A stretch of 7,404 nt of DNA from Treponema sp. (GCA_031275035.1 JAISPH010000060.1:1-7404); one strand, 5' to 3'; shown: positions 1 to 5,984, numbered from the stretch's first letter. The notes: generated by a model from the letters alone, not told the origin. Translations and numbers: made by a program.

Positions 1-97
1 CGAGAATCTTTGATTTCTCAACCTTGAGTTGGGCGGCCCGGTAACGGACGGCGAACTCCCGGGCAAGCGGTTTTCGTTCTTTCATGGATAACCCCAT
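1..97 (-). CDS. Transposase, N-terminal fragment cut by window edge
   Basis: Reading leftward from ATG at 97-95, 32 codons are visible. They begin MGLSMKERKPLAREF and continue through RYRAAQLKVEKSKIL. The basic 'RYR-A-xxKxEKSKIL' stretch resembles the N-terminal helix before the helix-turn-helix of DDE integrase-type transposases, in which 'ILDEF...TGYxRKYA' usually follows; that part would be off the window. GGAGG (107-103) lies 5 nt upstream of this ATG and decides the start. A second in-frame ATG at 85-83 has no comparable site. The family call rests on recall of similar spirochaete and clostridial transposases, not on a catalytic motif, because the DDE domain is not in view. Confidence 0.6.
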   Translation of the reverse strand, partial: MGLSMKERKPLAREFAVRYRAAQLKVEKSKIL

Positions 98-143
98 AAT
101 TCCCTCCGGCGGCTTTCCCACCGGATACAGTGTAGGTTTCCAT

Positions 144-197
144 GGTCAGATTTTTACATGAGATTCCGCCTCCCCTTCGGTCAGATTTTACTTGAGG
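144..197. repeat. Paired direct repeats at IS terminus
   Basis: GGTCAGATTTTTACATGAG (144-162) and GGTCAGATTTTACTTGAGG (179-197) match apart from one missing T and one A/T change across the shared core. Their starts are 35 bp apart. They lie between the transposase start and the fusA promoter, where transposase-binding repeats of an IS end are expected. They are direct, not inverted, relative to each other. Confidence 0.65.
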
Positions 198-209
198 CCA
201 TGCGCCCCC

Positions 210-239
210 TTGAAATTAGTGCAGTCCTTGCTATATAAT
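210..239 (+). promoter_or_regulatory. Sigma70-type promoter for fusA
   Basis: TTGAAA (210-215) and TATAAT (234-239) are separated by 18 bp, with a TGC just upstream in the string TGCTATATAAT. An overlapping reading, TATATA at 232-237 with extended TG, gives 16 bp. The predicted transcript starts near 246, leaving a leader of about 70 nt before fusA. The -35 box begins about 10 bp outside the presumed IS boundary, so the native promoter seems to have survived the insertion, though anything upstream of it has been replaced. Confidence 0.7.
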
Positions 240-285
240 CGCAATCGGGAACTTTTATTGTCTTTTAGTGTCCTATTATGATGAT

Positions 286-299
286 CCATTAATTAATGG
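286..299. promoter_or_regulatory. 14-bp perfect palindrome in fusA leader
   Basis: CCATTAATTAATGG is self-complementary over all 14 positions and ends 2 nt before the AAGGAG ribosome binding site (302-307). As DNA it could be a dimeric repressor site downstream of the promoter. As RNA it could form a 5-bp stem with an AAUU loop beside the Shine-Dalgarno sequence. Which of these applies, if either, is inference. Confidence 0.4.
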
Positions 300-317
300 T
301 CAAGGAGCGGAGAGTAC

Positions 318-2420
318 ATGGCTAGCGACATCACGCGGACAGATGTCCGAAAGATGCGGAATATCGGGATCAGCGCTCATATTGATTCGGGGAAAACGAC
401 CCTTTCGGAACGCATTCTCTTTTATAGTAATAAAATTCACGCCATCCACGAAGTCCGGGGAAAGGATGGGGTGGGGGCCACCATGGACCACATGGAGCTG
501 GAACGGGAGCGGGGCATTACGATCCAGTCCGCCGCAACCCAGGTTGAATGGAAGGACTATACCGTCAACCTTATCGATACTCCGGGGCATGTGGACTTTA
601 CCATCGAGGTGGAACGTTCCCTCCGGGTCCTGGACGGCGCTATTCTGGTGCTCTGTGCTGTGGGCGGGGTCCAGTCCCAGTCCATCACCGTGGACCGGCA
701 GCTTAAACGCTATCATGTCCCCCGTATCGCCTTTGTCAACAAATGCGACCGCACCGGGGCGAATCCCTTCAAGGTAAAGAATCAGCTCAGGGAAAAGCTT
801 GCCCTCAATGCGGTGCTTATCCAGATCCCCATCGGTCTGGAGGACAAGCTTGAGGGTATCGTAGACCTTATCTCCATGAAGGCGGTGTACTTTGACGGCG
901 ATCAGGGTACGGAACTGCGGTATGCGGAGATTCCCGCCCACCTCAGGGAAGACGCCGAAAAGCACCGGGAAGAGCTTATCGACGAGGTTTCCCTCTTTTC
1001 CGACGAACTGGCGGAGAAATACCTGGCGGGGGAGGCGGTTTCCGAAGAGCTGATCCACCAGGCCATACGCAGCGGGACCCTGGCGGAACAGTTTGTCCCG
1101 GTTATGGTTGGTTCCGCCTATAAGAACAAGGGTATTCAGCCCCTGCTGGATGCGGTGAACAATTACCTTCCCAATCCTACGGAAGTGAAGAACTATGCCC
1201 TGGATCTGGACAAGAACGAAGAAAAGCGGGAGCTCCTGGCCGACGAAAAGAGCCCCACCGTGGCTCTGGGTTTCAAGCTTGAAGACGGCCAGTACGGTCA
1301 GTTAACCTATGTACGGATCTACCAGGGCTGCCTGAAGAAGGGGGACGAGCTCCTCAATACCCGGGCCCGGAAACGCTTTAAGGTGGGCCGGCTGGTACGG
1401 ATGCACTCCGACAACATGGAAGATATTAACGAGGGGACCCCCGGGGACATTGTGGCCCTCTTCGGCATCGACTGCGCTTCGGGGGATACCTTCTGCGGCG
1501 GCGGACTTAACTACGCCATGTCTTCAATGTTCATCCCCGAGCCGGTAATCTCCCTGGCCATCACCCCCCGGGACAAGAAGTCCGCGGACCAGATGGCCAA
1601 GGCCCTGAACCGCTTTACCAAGGAAGATCCCACCTTCCAGACCTTTGTGGATGGCGAATCCAACCAGACCATCATCAAGGGTATGGGGGAACTGCACCTG
1701 GAAGTATACATCGAGCGGATGCGCCGGGAGTATAAGTGCGAAGTTGACACCGGTATGCCCCAGGTAGCCTACCGGGAAGCCATTACCCGGCGGGCGGAGT
1801 TCAACTATACCCACAAGAAGCAGACCGGCGGCTCCGGCCAGTACGGCCGGGTTGCGGGCTATATGGAACCCTTCGACGGGGACTATGAGTTTGTGGACAA
1901 CATCAAGGGCGGCGCCATCCCCACCGAGTTCATTCCAAGCTGCGACAAGGGCTTCAGGGAAGCGATAAAAAAGGGAAGCCTCATCGGGTTCCCCATTGTC
2001 AACATCCGCTGCGTTATCAACGACGGCCAGTCCCATCCGGTGGACTCTTCGGATATCGCCTTCCAGATGGCTGCCATCGGCGCCTTCCGGGAAGCCTACG
2101 GCAAGGCGAAGCCCTGTATCCTGGAACCAATCATGAAGGTCTCCGTGGAGGGCCCCACCGAATTCCAGGGCAACATCTTTGCCTCGGTCAATCAGCGCCG
2201 CGGCATAATAGCCTCCTCCACCGAAGACGGCGTCTTTTCCCGGATAGAGGCGGAGGTTCCCCTGAGCGAGATGTTCGGCTACTCTACGGTGCTCCGGTCC
2301 TTGACCCAGGGTAAAGCTGAGTTTACCATGGAATTTGAAAAATACGGGAAGGTCCCCCTGGGCATCTCCGAAGCCCTCGTCAAAGAGTACGACGAGAAAC
2401 GGAAGAAAGAGCAGAAGTAG
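318..2420 (+). CDS. fusA: Elongation factor G, spirochaete/mitochondrial EFG1 type
   Basis: This 700-residue GTPase drives ribosomal translocation of tRNA and mRNA in the cytoplasm. All G motifs are present: AHIDSGKT (20-27), GITIQ (66-70), DTPGH (87-91), NKCD (141-144) and GSA (265-267). The full set of later EF-G domains follows, including the domain IV 'GGSGQYGRV' region near residue 505 and 'HPVDSSD' near 575. Ser in place of Ala in the P-loop, and '[26 protein letters not shown]', are hallmarks of the spdEFG1/mtEFG1 branch rather than the E. coli-type factor. Spirochaetes normally carry a second, divergent EF-G, and in Borrelia the two share translocation and recycling. By its motifs this copy should be the translocase. 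AAGGAG (302-307) lies 10 nt before the ATG. The length is normal and no lesion is seen. No U-tract terminator follows. Confidence 0.95.
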   Translation: MASDITRTDVRKMRNIGISAHIDSGKTTLSERILFYSNKIHAIHEVRGKDGVGATMDHMELERERGITIQSAATQVEWKDYTVNLIDTPGHVDFTIEVERSLRVLDGAILVLCAVGGVQSQSITVDRQLKRYHVPRIAFVNKCDRTGANPFKVKNQLREKLALNAVLIQIPIGLEDKLEGIVDLISMKAVYFDGDQGTELRYAEIPAHLREDAEKHREELIDEVSLFSDELAEKYLAGEAVSEELIHQAIRSGTLAEQFVPVMVGSAYKNKGIQPLLDAVNNYLPNPTEVKNYALDLDKNEEKRELLADEKSPTVALGFKLEDGQYGQLTYVRIYQGCLKKGDELLNTRARKRFKVGRLVRMHSDNMEDINEGTPGDIVALFGIDCASGDTFCGGGLNYAMSSMFIPEPVISLAITPRDKKSADQMAKALNRFTKEDPTFQTFVDGESNQTIIKGMGELHLEVYIERMRREYKCEVDTGMPQVAYREAITRRAEFNYTHKKQTGGSGQYGRVAGYMEPFDGDYEFVDNIKGGAIPTEFIPSCDKGFREAIKKGSLIGFPIVNIRCVINDGQSHPVDSSDIAFQMAAIGAFREAYGKAKPCILEPIMKVSVEGPTEFQGNIFASVNQRRGIIASSTEDGVFSRIEAEVPLSEMFGYSTVLRSLTQGKAEFTMEFEKYGKVPLGISEALVKEYDEKRKKEQK

Positions 2421-2513
2421 GGAAGAAAAAGCATGAACCGCGGAAATCGTTGCATAAACCCTCCGGGTCTCTGCGGAAGCGCTTCTTATCCGGTTATCCT
2501 ATAGGAGAGAATA
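2421..2513 (+). other. fusA-to-ATPase gene spacer
   Basis: This 93-bp gap holds a 10-bp perfect palindrome, GAAGCGCTTC (2476-2485), and the ribosome binding site AGGAG (2503-2507), 6 nt before the next ATG. I see neither a hairpin with a T-tract nor a convincing -35/-10 pair, so read-through from fusA is the simplest reading. Confidence 0.5.
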
Positions 2514-3218
2514 ATGGTTAAGCAGGAACTTATACAGCGCAGCCCCGTCAGGGTTTTTGAAAAATCAATCCACGGCGGCCTCAGGGCCCCGGAGATAGGC
2601 ATTATCGCCTCCGCCAGCGGTATCGGCAAAACCTCGGTGCTGGTTCAAATTGCCCTGGACAAGTTGCTTCAATCCCGGAAGGTCATCCATGTATCCTTTA
2701 CCCAGCATACCGATTATGTACTGGCCTGGTATGAGGATATCTTCAACGAATTTACCAAAAAGAAAAACCTGGAAAATGCCCGGGACGTAAAGAACGAGCT
2801 GATTAAAAACCGGGTGCTGATGAACTTTAACCAGGACGGGGTTACCCACGATGTGATACTCCCCAGCATCCGGGCCATGATCGTAGACGGCGGCTTTAAG
2901 GCGGAGGCCCTGATCATCGATGGCTTTGACTTTACCCGGACCACCCGGGACCAGCTTGCCAAAGTAAAGGAATTCGCCCGGGAGCTGGAGCTTTCGGTCT
3001 GGTACAGCTGTACCGTCAAAGGCCCGAATCCGCTCTACGACAAGCGGAACCTGCCCCTGGCAATCAAAGACTATATGAATCTTGTCGATGTGGTCATCGT
3101 ACTGGAACCCAAGCCGGACCATATCGAACTTTCCGTGTCCAAAGACCGGAATACCTATAACCCCGACGCCATGGCTCTCAAGCTGGACCCCAAGACTCTG
3201 CTCATTTTGGAAGGATAA
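2514..3218 (+). CDS. RecA/DnaB-fold P-loop ATPase, role unknown
   Basis: This 234-residue soluble protein consists of little more than one RecA-type ATPase core. The Walker A is SASGIGKT (33-40), with Ser where the first Gly/Ala is usual; the 'GIGKT' form recalls RadA and KaiC. The Walker B is ALIID (132-136). After it, WYSC (163-166) lies where DnaB-like helicases have the strand ending in a sensor Gln, so that residue looks replaced. The C-terminal 'VSKDRN' (208-213) matches the KxR(N) arginine-finger strand of DnaB/RadA proteins. No N-terminal primase-binding domain, zinc finger or membrane segment is present, so it is not a complete DnaB or RadA. It may act as an oligomeric ATPase on nucleic acid or as a regulator, but the sequence does not say which. 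It follows fusA by 93 bp, probably in one transcript. Fold call firm; function unknown. Confidence 0.8.
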   Translation: MVKQELIQRSPVRVFEKSIHGGLRAPEIGIIASASGIGKTSVLVQIALDKLLQSRKVIHVSFTQHTDYVLAWYEDIFNEFTKKKNLENARDVKNELIKNRVLMNFNQDGVTHDVILPSIRAMIVDGGFKAEALIIDGFDFTRTTRDQLAKVKEFARELELSVWYSCTVKGPNPLYDKRNLPLAIKDYMNLVDVVIVLEPKPDHIELSVSKDRNTYNPDAMALKLDPKTLLILEG

Positions 3219-3343
3219 GACTGGACCGGAGGGATCAGCAGCCTGGCCCGTTCTGTCCTTAATACGTCCCGCATTGTCTCCCCTGCGGCCGGGCCCCGGC
3301 TCCCGTCATCCGGCAAGTGGAAGCAAAACGGCCCCGGCAGAAC

Positions 3344-3401
3344 ATCTGAAAGCGTCCACGCTTGCCCCTTGGGGGCTTCGGTCAAGTGTCCGCTTTCAGA
3401 T
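3344..3401. repeat. 58-bp hairpin element with 11-bp perfect ends
   Basis: ATCTGAAAGCG (3344-3354) is the exact reverse complement of CGCTTTCAGAT (3391-3401). Inside, ACGCTTG (3358-3364) pairs with CAAGTGT (3383-3389) with one G-U, separated from the outer stem by a 3-nt/1-nt internal loop. The apical loop is CCCC-TTGGGGG-rich (3365-3382). The element is flanked on both sides by AAC (3341-3343 and 3402-3404), which could be a 3-bp target duplication. No T-tract follows, so it is not a standard intrinsic terminator. Confidence 0.65.
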
Positions 3402-3534
3402 AACCCGCCCGGGCCGCTATCGTTCCGGCCCTGGCCCCCGGCGGACCGCGTTGTCCCCGGAGCGGTTTGGGCAGGGAACAGAGGCGTCTAAAGGGAGGGG
3501 GGCCGAAACCGGCCGGGTTTTGGAACGGTCCCGG

Positions 3535-3564
3535 TTGACAACAGAAAAGACCCGGGATTACTAT
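3535..3564 (+). promoter_or_regulatory. Sigma70-type promoter for lipoprotein pair
   Basis: TTGACA (3535-3540) is a consensus -35 box, and TACTAT (3559-3564) is a fair -10 box after 18 bp. The predicted start near 3571 gives a leader of about 30 nt before the ATG at 3600. An AACCGG/CCGGTT inverted repeat (3508-3513 and 3531-3536) overlaps the -35 box and could be an operator; that is inference. Confidence 0.7.
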
Positions 3565-3599
3565 GGCGCGCTGTGGTATTCCATAAAGAGGAGGGTCTT

Positions 3600-4169
3600 A
3601 TGAACCGGATTTTAAAAGCCGCCGCCATGCTGTTCATCTTATTTCTGGCTGCCTGCGCATCAACCCAAAATCAGGCGGACATTGACAAGGCCGCCGGCGG
3701 ACATGATTTTGGATATTATTTTTCATCTCCCAATGGAAAACATGCCTTCGGCGATATTGATTCGGCGCACGCTTTTTTAAACGAAGCCGCCGCAAAATTC
3801 AGGCAATCCGGCATGAAAAAAAGAGTGCAGGGTCTGTCGGGAATAGTAAGCGGCCCTGATCCGGAAATGGGTGAAAACAAGGTAGTGGCCGGTTACTTCA
3901 TCAGGGCCGACGACAAAATCCGGGAAGAATTGGGCCCTGCCGAAATAGAAAATATCCTGAAAGACAGTATTGGTTCGTACCTGGGATTTATTGTCTTTTA
4001 TGAAGGCAGGTCGGTAATCATATCCAATTACTATCTCCAGGACGGCTGGGTGTATAGCAGCAATTCGCAGCCGAATTACATTGACTTTGACGGCAACTCC
4101 TATGAGGCGGATTATCCTGTCGGGTGGACCATGGAACGGGCGTTCCGTTACTTGCGGGAGGGCAAATAA
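3600..4169 (+). CDS. Hypothetical lipoprotein (first of pair)
   Basis: The 189-residue product begins with a short basic n-region, MNRILK, then a hydrophobic segment (7-15) and a lipobox LAAC with Cys19. It should therefore be exported by Sec, lipidated and anchored to a membrane on its periplasmic or outer side. The mature part has no family I recognise. It is mixed alpha/beta-like and rich in aromatic residues near its end (motifs YYFSSPNGKH around 39-48, ISNYYLQDGWVY around 140-151). Start choice: AGGAGG (3589-3594) is 5 nt before ATG 3600. An in-frame GTG at 3573 would place translation at the predicted transcription start and put extra residues before the signal peptide, so I reject it. 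GC is low (43% and 40% in two sampled 60-base rows) compared with its flanks. The next gene starts 2 nt after its stop. Confidence 0.8.
   Translation: MNRILKAAAMLFILFLAACASTQNQADIDKAAGGHDFGYYFSSPNGKHAFGDIDSAHAFLNEAAAKFRQSGMKKRVQGLSGIVSGPDPEMGENKVVAGYFIRADDKIREELGPAEIENILKDSIGSYLGFIVFYEGRSVIISNYYLQDGWVYSSNSQPNYIDFDGNSYEADYPVGWTMERAFRYLREGK
4156..4162 (+). promoter_or_regulatory. Ribosome binding site deciding a TTG start
   Basis: GGGAGGG lies inside the last codons of the first lipoprotein gene and 9 nt before TTG 4172. It supports TTG as the start of the second lipoprotein, since translation from there begins directly with a signal peptide. Confidence 0.6.
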
Positions 4170-4171
4170 AA

Positions 4172-4588
4172 TTGAAGAGCGCCTGCTGTAAAAAAGCGCT
4201 GCCGCCCTTGTTCCTGCTCTTATTGTTCATTGGCTGTTTAAGCGCCTGCGCGTCCGGTCCTGAAGAATTTGTTGAGCCCCGCTTCGGCGATACAAGAGAA
4301 CCGGAAAGCGGAGAGGCCCTTGTTCTTGTCAAATGGGAAGGAGACAGCTGGGATAAAAGCATAGTTTCCTCAAGGATATATGTCCTGCTTGATGAAGAGG
4401 AGCGGCTTATCCTGGTTCCCGGTTCGCAGGGAAGAATAATTGTCCCCAGGGGAAGGCATGTTATACAGGCAATATACAACAACAACCCCTCTACAAAGGG
4501 AGTAAGGGGGAGCCCCTATCCTTTCTCCGTCAACGCAAGACAAATAACCTTCAATCTGGACGGCGCCGTTCTGTCAATTGGACGGTGA
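4172..4588 (+). CDS. Hypothetical small lipoprotein (second of pair), TTG start
   Basis: From TTG 4172 the product is 138 residues. It has a basic start (MKSACCKK), a leucine-rich hydrophobic core (residues 10-20) and a lipobox LSAC with Cys26; FIGC (Cys22) is a less likely alternative. An upstream in-frame ATG at 4124 would add 16 hydrophilic residues before the signal and overlap the previous gene by 46 bp, so TTG is preferred. The mature domain reads as beta-rich: 'RIYVLLDEEERLILVPGSQGR-IIVPRGRHVIQAIY' spans roughly residues 68-102. The closing 'P-G-H' turn resembles PEGA/DUF2846-type surface domains, but the match is weak. It is 2 nt downstream of the first lipoprotein gene and so probably translationally coupled and cotranscribed from 3535. 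The two may work together in the envelope; their function is unknown. Confidence 0.72.
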   Translation: MKSACCKKALPPLFLLLLFIGCLSACASGPEEFVEPRFGDTREPESGEALVLVKWEGDSWDKSIVSSRIYVLLDEEERLILVPGSQGRIIVPRGRHVIQAIYNNNPSTKGVRGSPYPFSVNARQITFNLDGAVLSIGR

Positions 4589-4618
4589 GGGTTACCCGTA
4601 TAAGCGGCGGCCCTCACC
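4584..4618. terminator. Shared stop-codon hairpin between convergent genes
   Basis: GGTGAGGG (4584-4591) and CCCTCACC (4611-4618) form a perfect 8-bp stem around a 19-nt loop. Each arm contains the TGA stop of one gene: 4586-4588 for the lipoprotein and 4616-4614 for hflX. No T-tract follows in either direction, so this would be a bidirectional terminator of non-canonical type, or an mRNA 3'-end stabiliser. The terminator role is inference. Confidence 0.45.
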
Positions 4619-5879
4619 CGTCCCGGAATGCCTTAAGCTGCCCCAGCGTTTTAGCGTCCACCCTCGCCTCTATCGTGATAGCCTCCTCCGCATACCGCTC
4701 GGAGAGGACCGTTCCGTCCCGGTGCAGCAGGGCGGCCAGATCGTAGCGGTCCGGGGGAAAACTGAAACGGACGGACCCGCCGGGCAGCATCCGCTCCATG
4801 CGCCGGACCAGCCTGTCCAGGCCGGAACCTTCCGCCGCCGAAACGGGGATTCCTCCGGGGAAGCGCCTTTCCAGGGCCGCCAGATCCTCCGGGGAAAGGC
4901 GGTCCTTCTTGTTAAGGACGGTGATCATGGGGATGCGGTCCGCCCCCAGTTCCCGGAGCACCCCCATAACCGCCTCCTGGTAACGGTCCGCATCGGGGTC
5001 CGATACATCCAGCACATGAACCAGAAGATCCGCCAGGGTTACCTCTTCCAGGGTGGACCGGAAGGCGTCCACCAGGGTATGGGGGAGCCGCCGGATAAAG
5101 CCCACCGTGTCGGTAACAAGAAAGGGCCGGCCCCCCGCCGGTTCAAGCCGCCGGGTTACGGCGTCCAGGGTGGCAAAGAGCCTATCCTCCGCCGGGACCC
5201 CCGCTCCGGTAAGCGCGTTTAACAGGGAAGACTTTCCCGCATTGGTATAACCCACCAGGGCGCAGGAGGGCAGGGTCTTTTCCCGCTTTTTCCGCCGGAC
5301 CGCCCGGTTCCGGCGGACCCCGGCCAGTTCTTCCTTCAGGCGGTGGATACGCTGTTCCACAAGGCGGCGATCCGTTTCAAGTTTGGCTTCCCCGGAGCCC
5401 TTGGAACCGTAACGGCCGCCCCGCTGCCGGGAAAGGGCGGTGTACTTATGCTGCAGCCGGGGCAGGGAATAGTTCAGTTCCGCCAGGGCAGCCTGAAGTT
5501 CCGCCTCCCTGGTTTTCGCCCTTCCCGCAAAGATCTGGATGATCAGCTCCTGCCGGTCAACGGCGGAAATTCCGGTCAGCTTTTCCCAGTTCCGCTGCTG
5601 GGAAGGACTCAGCTCCCCGTCAAAAACCAGGCAATCCGCTTCCAGGGAGGCGGCCCTGGCGGCCAGTTCCCGGACCTTGCCGGTTCCCATGCCGAATTGA
5701 GGATGCTTTTTCCTTATCAATACCGTTTCCCGGGCGGCGATTTCCATCCCCAGGCTTTCCGCAAGTCCCGCCAGCTCCCTGGTCAGGGAATCGGCCTCGT
5801 CCTTGGGCATGAGGGTATTGCGAATTCCAACAAGCAAAACCCGCTCAGGCCGCTCTCCGGTCTCAAAAAGGGGGATCAT
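4614..5879 (-). CDS. hflX: Ribosome-associated GTPase HflX
   Basis: HflX binds the 50S subunit and splits stalled or idle ribosomes, notably under heat stress, in the cytoplasm. In the longer reading (423 residues from TTG 5885) the N-terminal HflX domain covers about 15-200. It includes the nucleotide-binding-like 'FGMGTGKVREL', 'DGELSPSQQRNWE', 'DRQELIIQIFA' and a coiled-coil linker with 'GGRYGSKGSGEAKLETDRR'. The G domain follows: GYTNAGKS (212-219), FATLD (237-241), DTVG (259-262), NKKD (325-328) and SA (349-350). The signature 'DTVGFI-LPH-LV-AF-STLEE' is intact, and a short C-terminal domain ends the protein. I chose ATG 5879 (421 residues). TTG 5885 is only two codons upstream, and neither has a good Shine-Dalgarno sequence. 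The gene runs alone on the minus strand and converges with the lipoprotein pair. The family's usual length is about 400-430. Confidence 0.93.
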   Translation of the reverse strand: MIPLFETGERPERVLLVGIRNTLMPKDEADSLTRELAGLAESLGMEIAARETVLIRKKHPQFGMGTGKVRELAARAASLEADCLVFDGELSPSQQRNWEKLTGISAVDRQELIIQIFAGRAKTREAELQAALAELNYSLPRLQHKYTALSRQRGGRYGSKGSGEAKLETDRRLVEQRIHRLKEELAGVRRNRAVRRKKREKTLPSCALVGYTNAGKSSLLNALTGAGVPAEDRLFATLDAVTRRLEPAGGRPFLVTDTVGFIRRLPHTLVDAFRSTLEEVTLADLLVHVLDVSDPDADRYQEAVMGVLRELGADRIPMITVLNKKDRLSPEDLAALERRFPGGIPVSAAEGSGLDRLVRRMERMLPGGSVRFSFPPDRYDLAALLHRDGTVLSERYAEEAITIEARVDAKTLGQLKAFRDG

Positions 5880-5984
5880 CCCCAAAGTTTACAGGATTTT
5901 TATTCAAATTTATAGATAAAAAAAAGAGCTTTATCCTATAATAGTAGTGCCGATACTAATATGACGTCTTGATAGGAATTGAAG
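5880..5984. promoter_or_regulatory. AT-rich divergent promoter region
   Basis: This gap separates hflX (leftward) from the membrane protein gene (rightward). On the plus strand TATAAT (5937-5942) is a perfect -10 box, with an A-tract upstream (5918-5925) but no clear -35; it would give a leader of about 36 nt before GTG 5985. On the minus strand TATAAA (5914-5909) is a possible -10 for hflX, again without a good -35, giving a leader of roughly 20 nt with no Shine-Dalgarno. The boxes are visible; their use is inferred. Confidence 0.45.

Larger units (their letters stand above)
1..200 (-). mobile_element. End of an insertion sequence, transposase side
   Basis: The left edge holds the 5' end of a leftward transposase gene plus about 100 bp of non-coding terminal DNA. 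That DNA carries two near-identical 18-19-bp repeats (144-162 and 179-197). Repeated binding sites next to the transposase start are typical of IS21-like and related elements. The outer boundary is inferred: read on the minus strand, the outer repeat is preceded by TGGCC, so an element beginning with TG at about position 200 would fit. The other end and any target duplication lie outside the window, so family and completeness cannot be settled. Confidence 0.6.
3219..3599. other. GC-rich structured intergenic region, no gene seen
   Basis: These 381 bp separate the ATPase from the lipoprotein genes. Hand counts of three 60-base rows gave 70% (3241-3300), 63% (3361-3420) and 75% (3421-3480) GC. 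The region contains the 58-nt hairpin described separately, a short GC stem GCCGG-GCC-CCGGC (3288-3300), and three copies of GGCCCC(C)GGC (3292-3300, 3330-3338, 3433-3442). It also has a GGCC-rich inverted repeat near 3501-3536 and the lipoprotein promoter at its right end. Frames stay open only because stop codons are rare at this GC; the translations are Pro/Arg/Gly-rich with no recognisable domain. The signature sequences I know for RNase P RNA, tmRNA and SRP RNA are absent. An unrecognised structured RNA or decayed mobile DNA is possible. Confidence 0.55.

Noticed and set aside
300..1058. Long open frame on the minus strand opposite the start of fusA
   Set aside because: It lies wholly antisense to the conserved EF-G GTPase domain, has no ribosome binding site and no recognisable motif; it is a by-product of high GC and codon bias.
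1524..2036. Minus-strand open frame opposite the middle of fusA
   Set aside because: It is antisense to conserved EF-G domains III-IV and has no features of its own.
3341..3404. Integron attC site
   Set aside because: Treponemes can carry integrons and this is a hairpin, but the GTTRRRY/RYYYAAC end boxes are not present in the right positions and no integrase or cassette array is nearby.
3219..3599. RNase P RNA, tmRNA or SRP RNA
   Set aside because: The length would suit RNase P RNA, but its hallmark AGGAAAGTCC-type core is absent on both strands, as are tmRNA and SRP signatures that I know.
3573..3599. GTG 3573 as the start of the first lipoprotein
   Set aside because: It falls at the predicted transcription start, lacks a ribosome binding site, and would place nine charged residues before a normal signal peptide.
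3082..3603. Rightward open frame crossing the ATPase end and the GC-rich spacer
   Set aside because: It begins inside the ATPase gene in another frame, gives a Pro/Arg/Gly/Ser-rich product with no domain, and stays open because of high GC.
4578..5222. Rightward open frame opposite hflX
   Set aside because: It is antisense to the conserved HflX G domain; the composition (Gly, Pro, Arg, Gln) is typical of a reverse-strand shadow.
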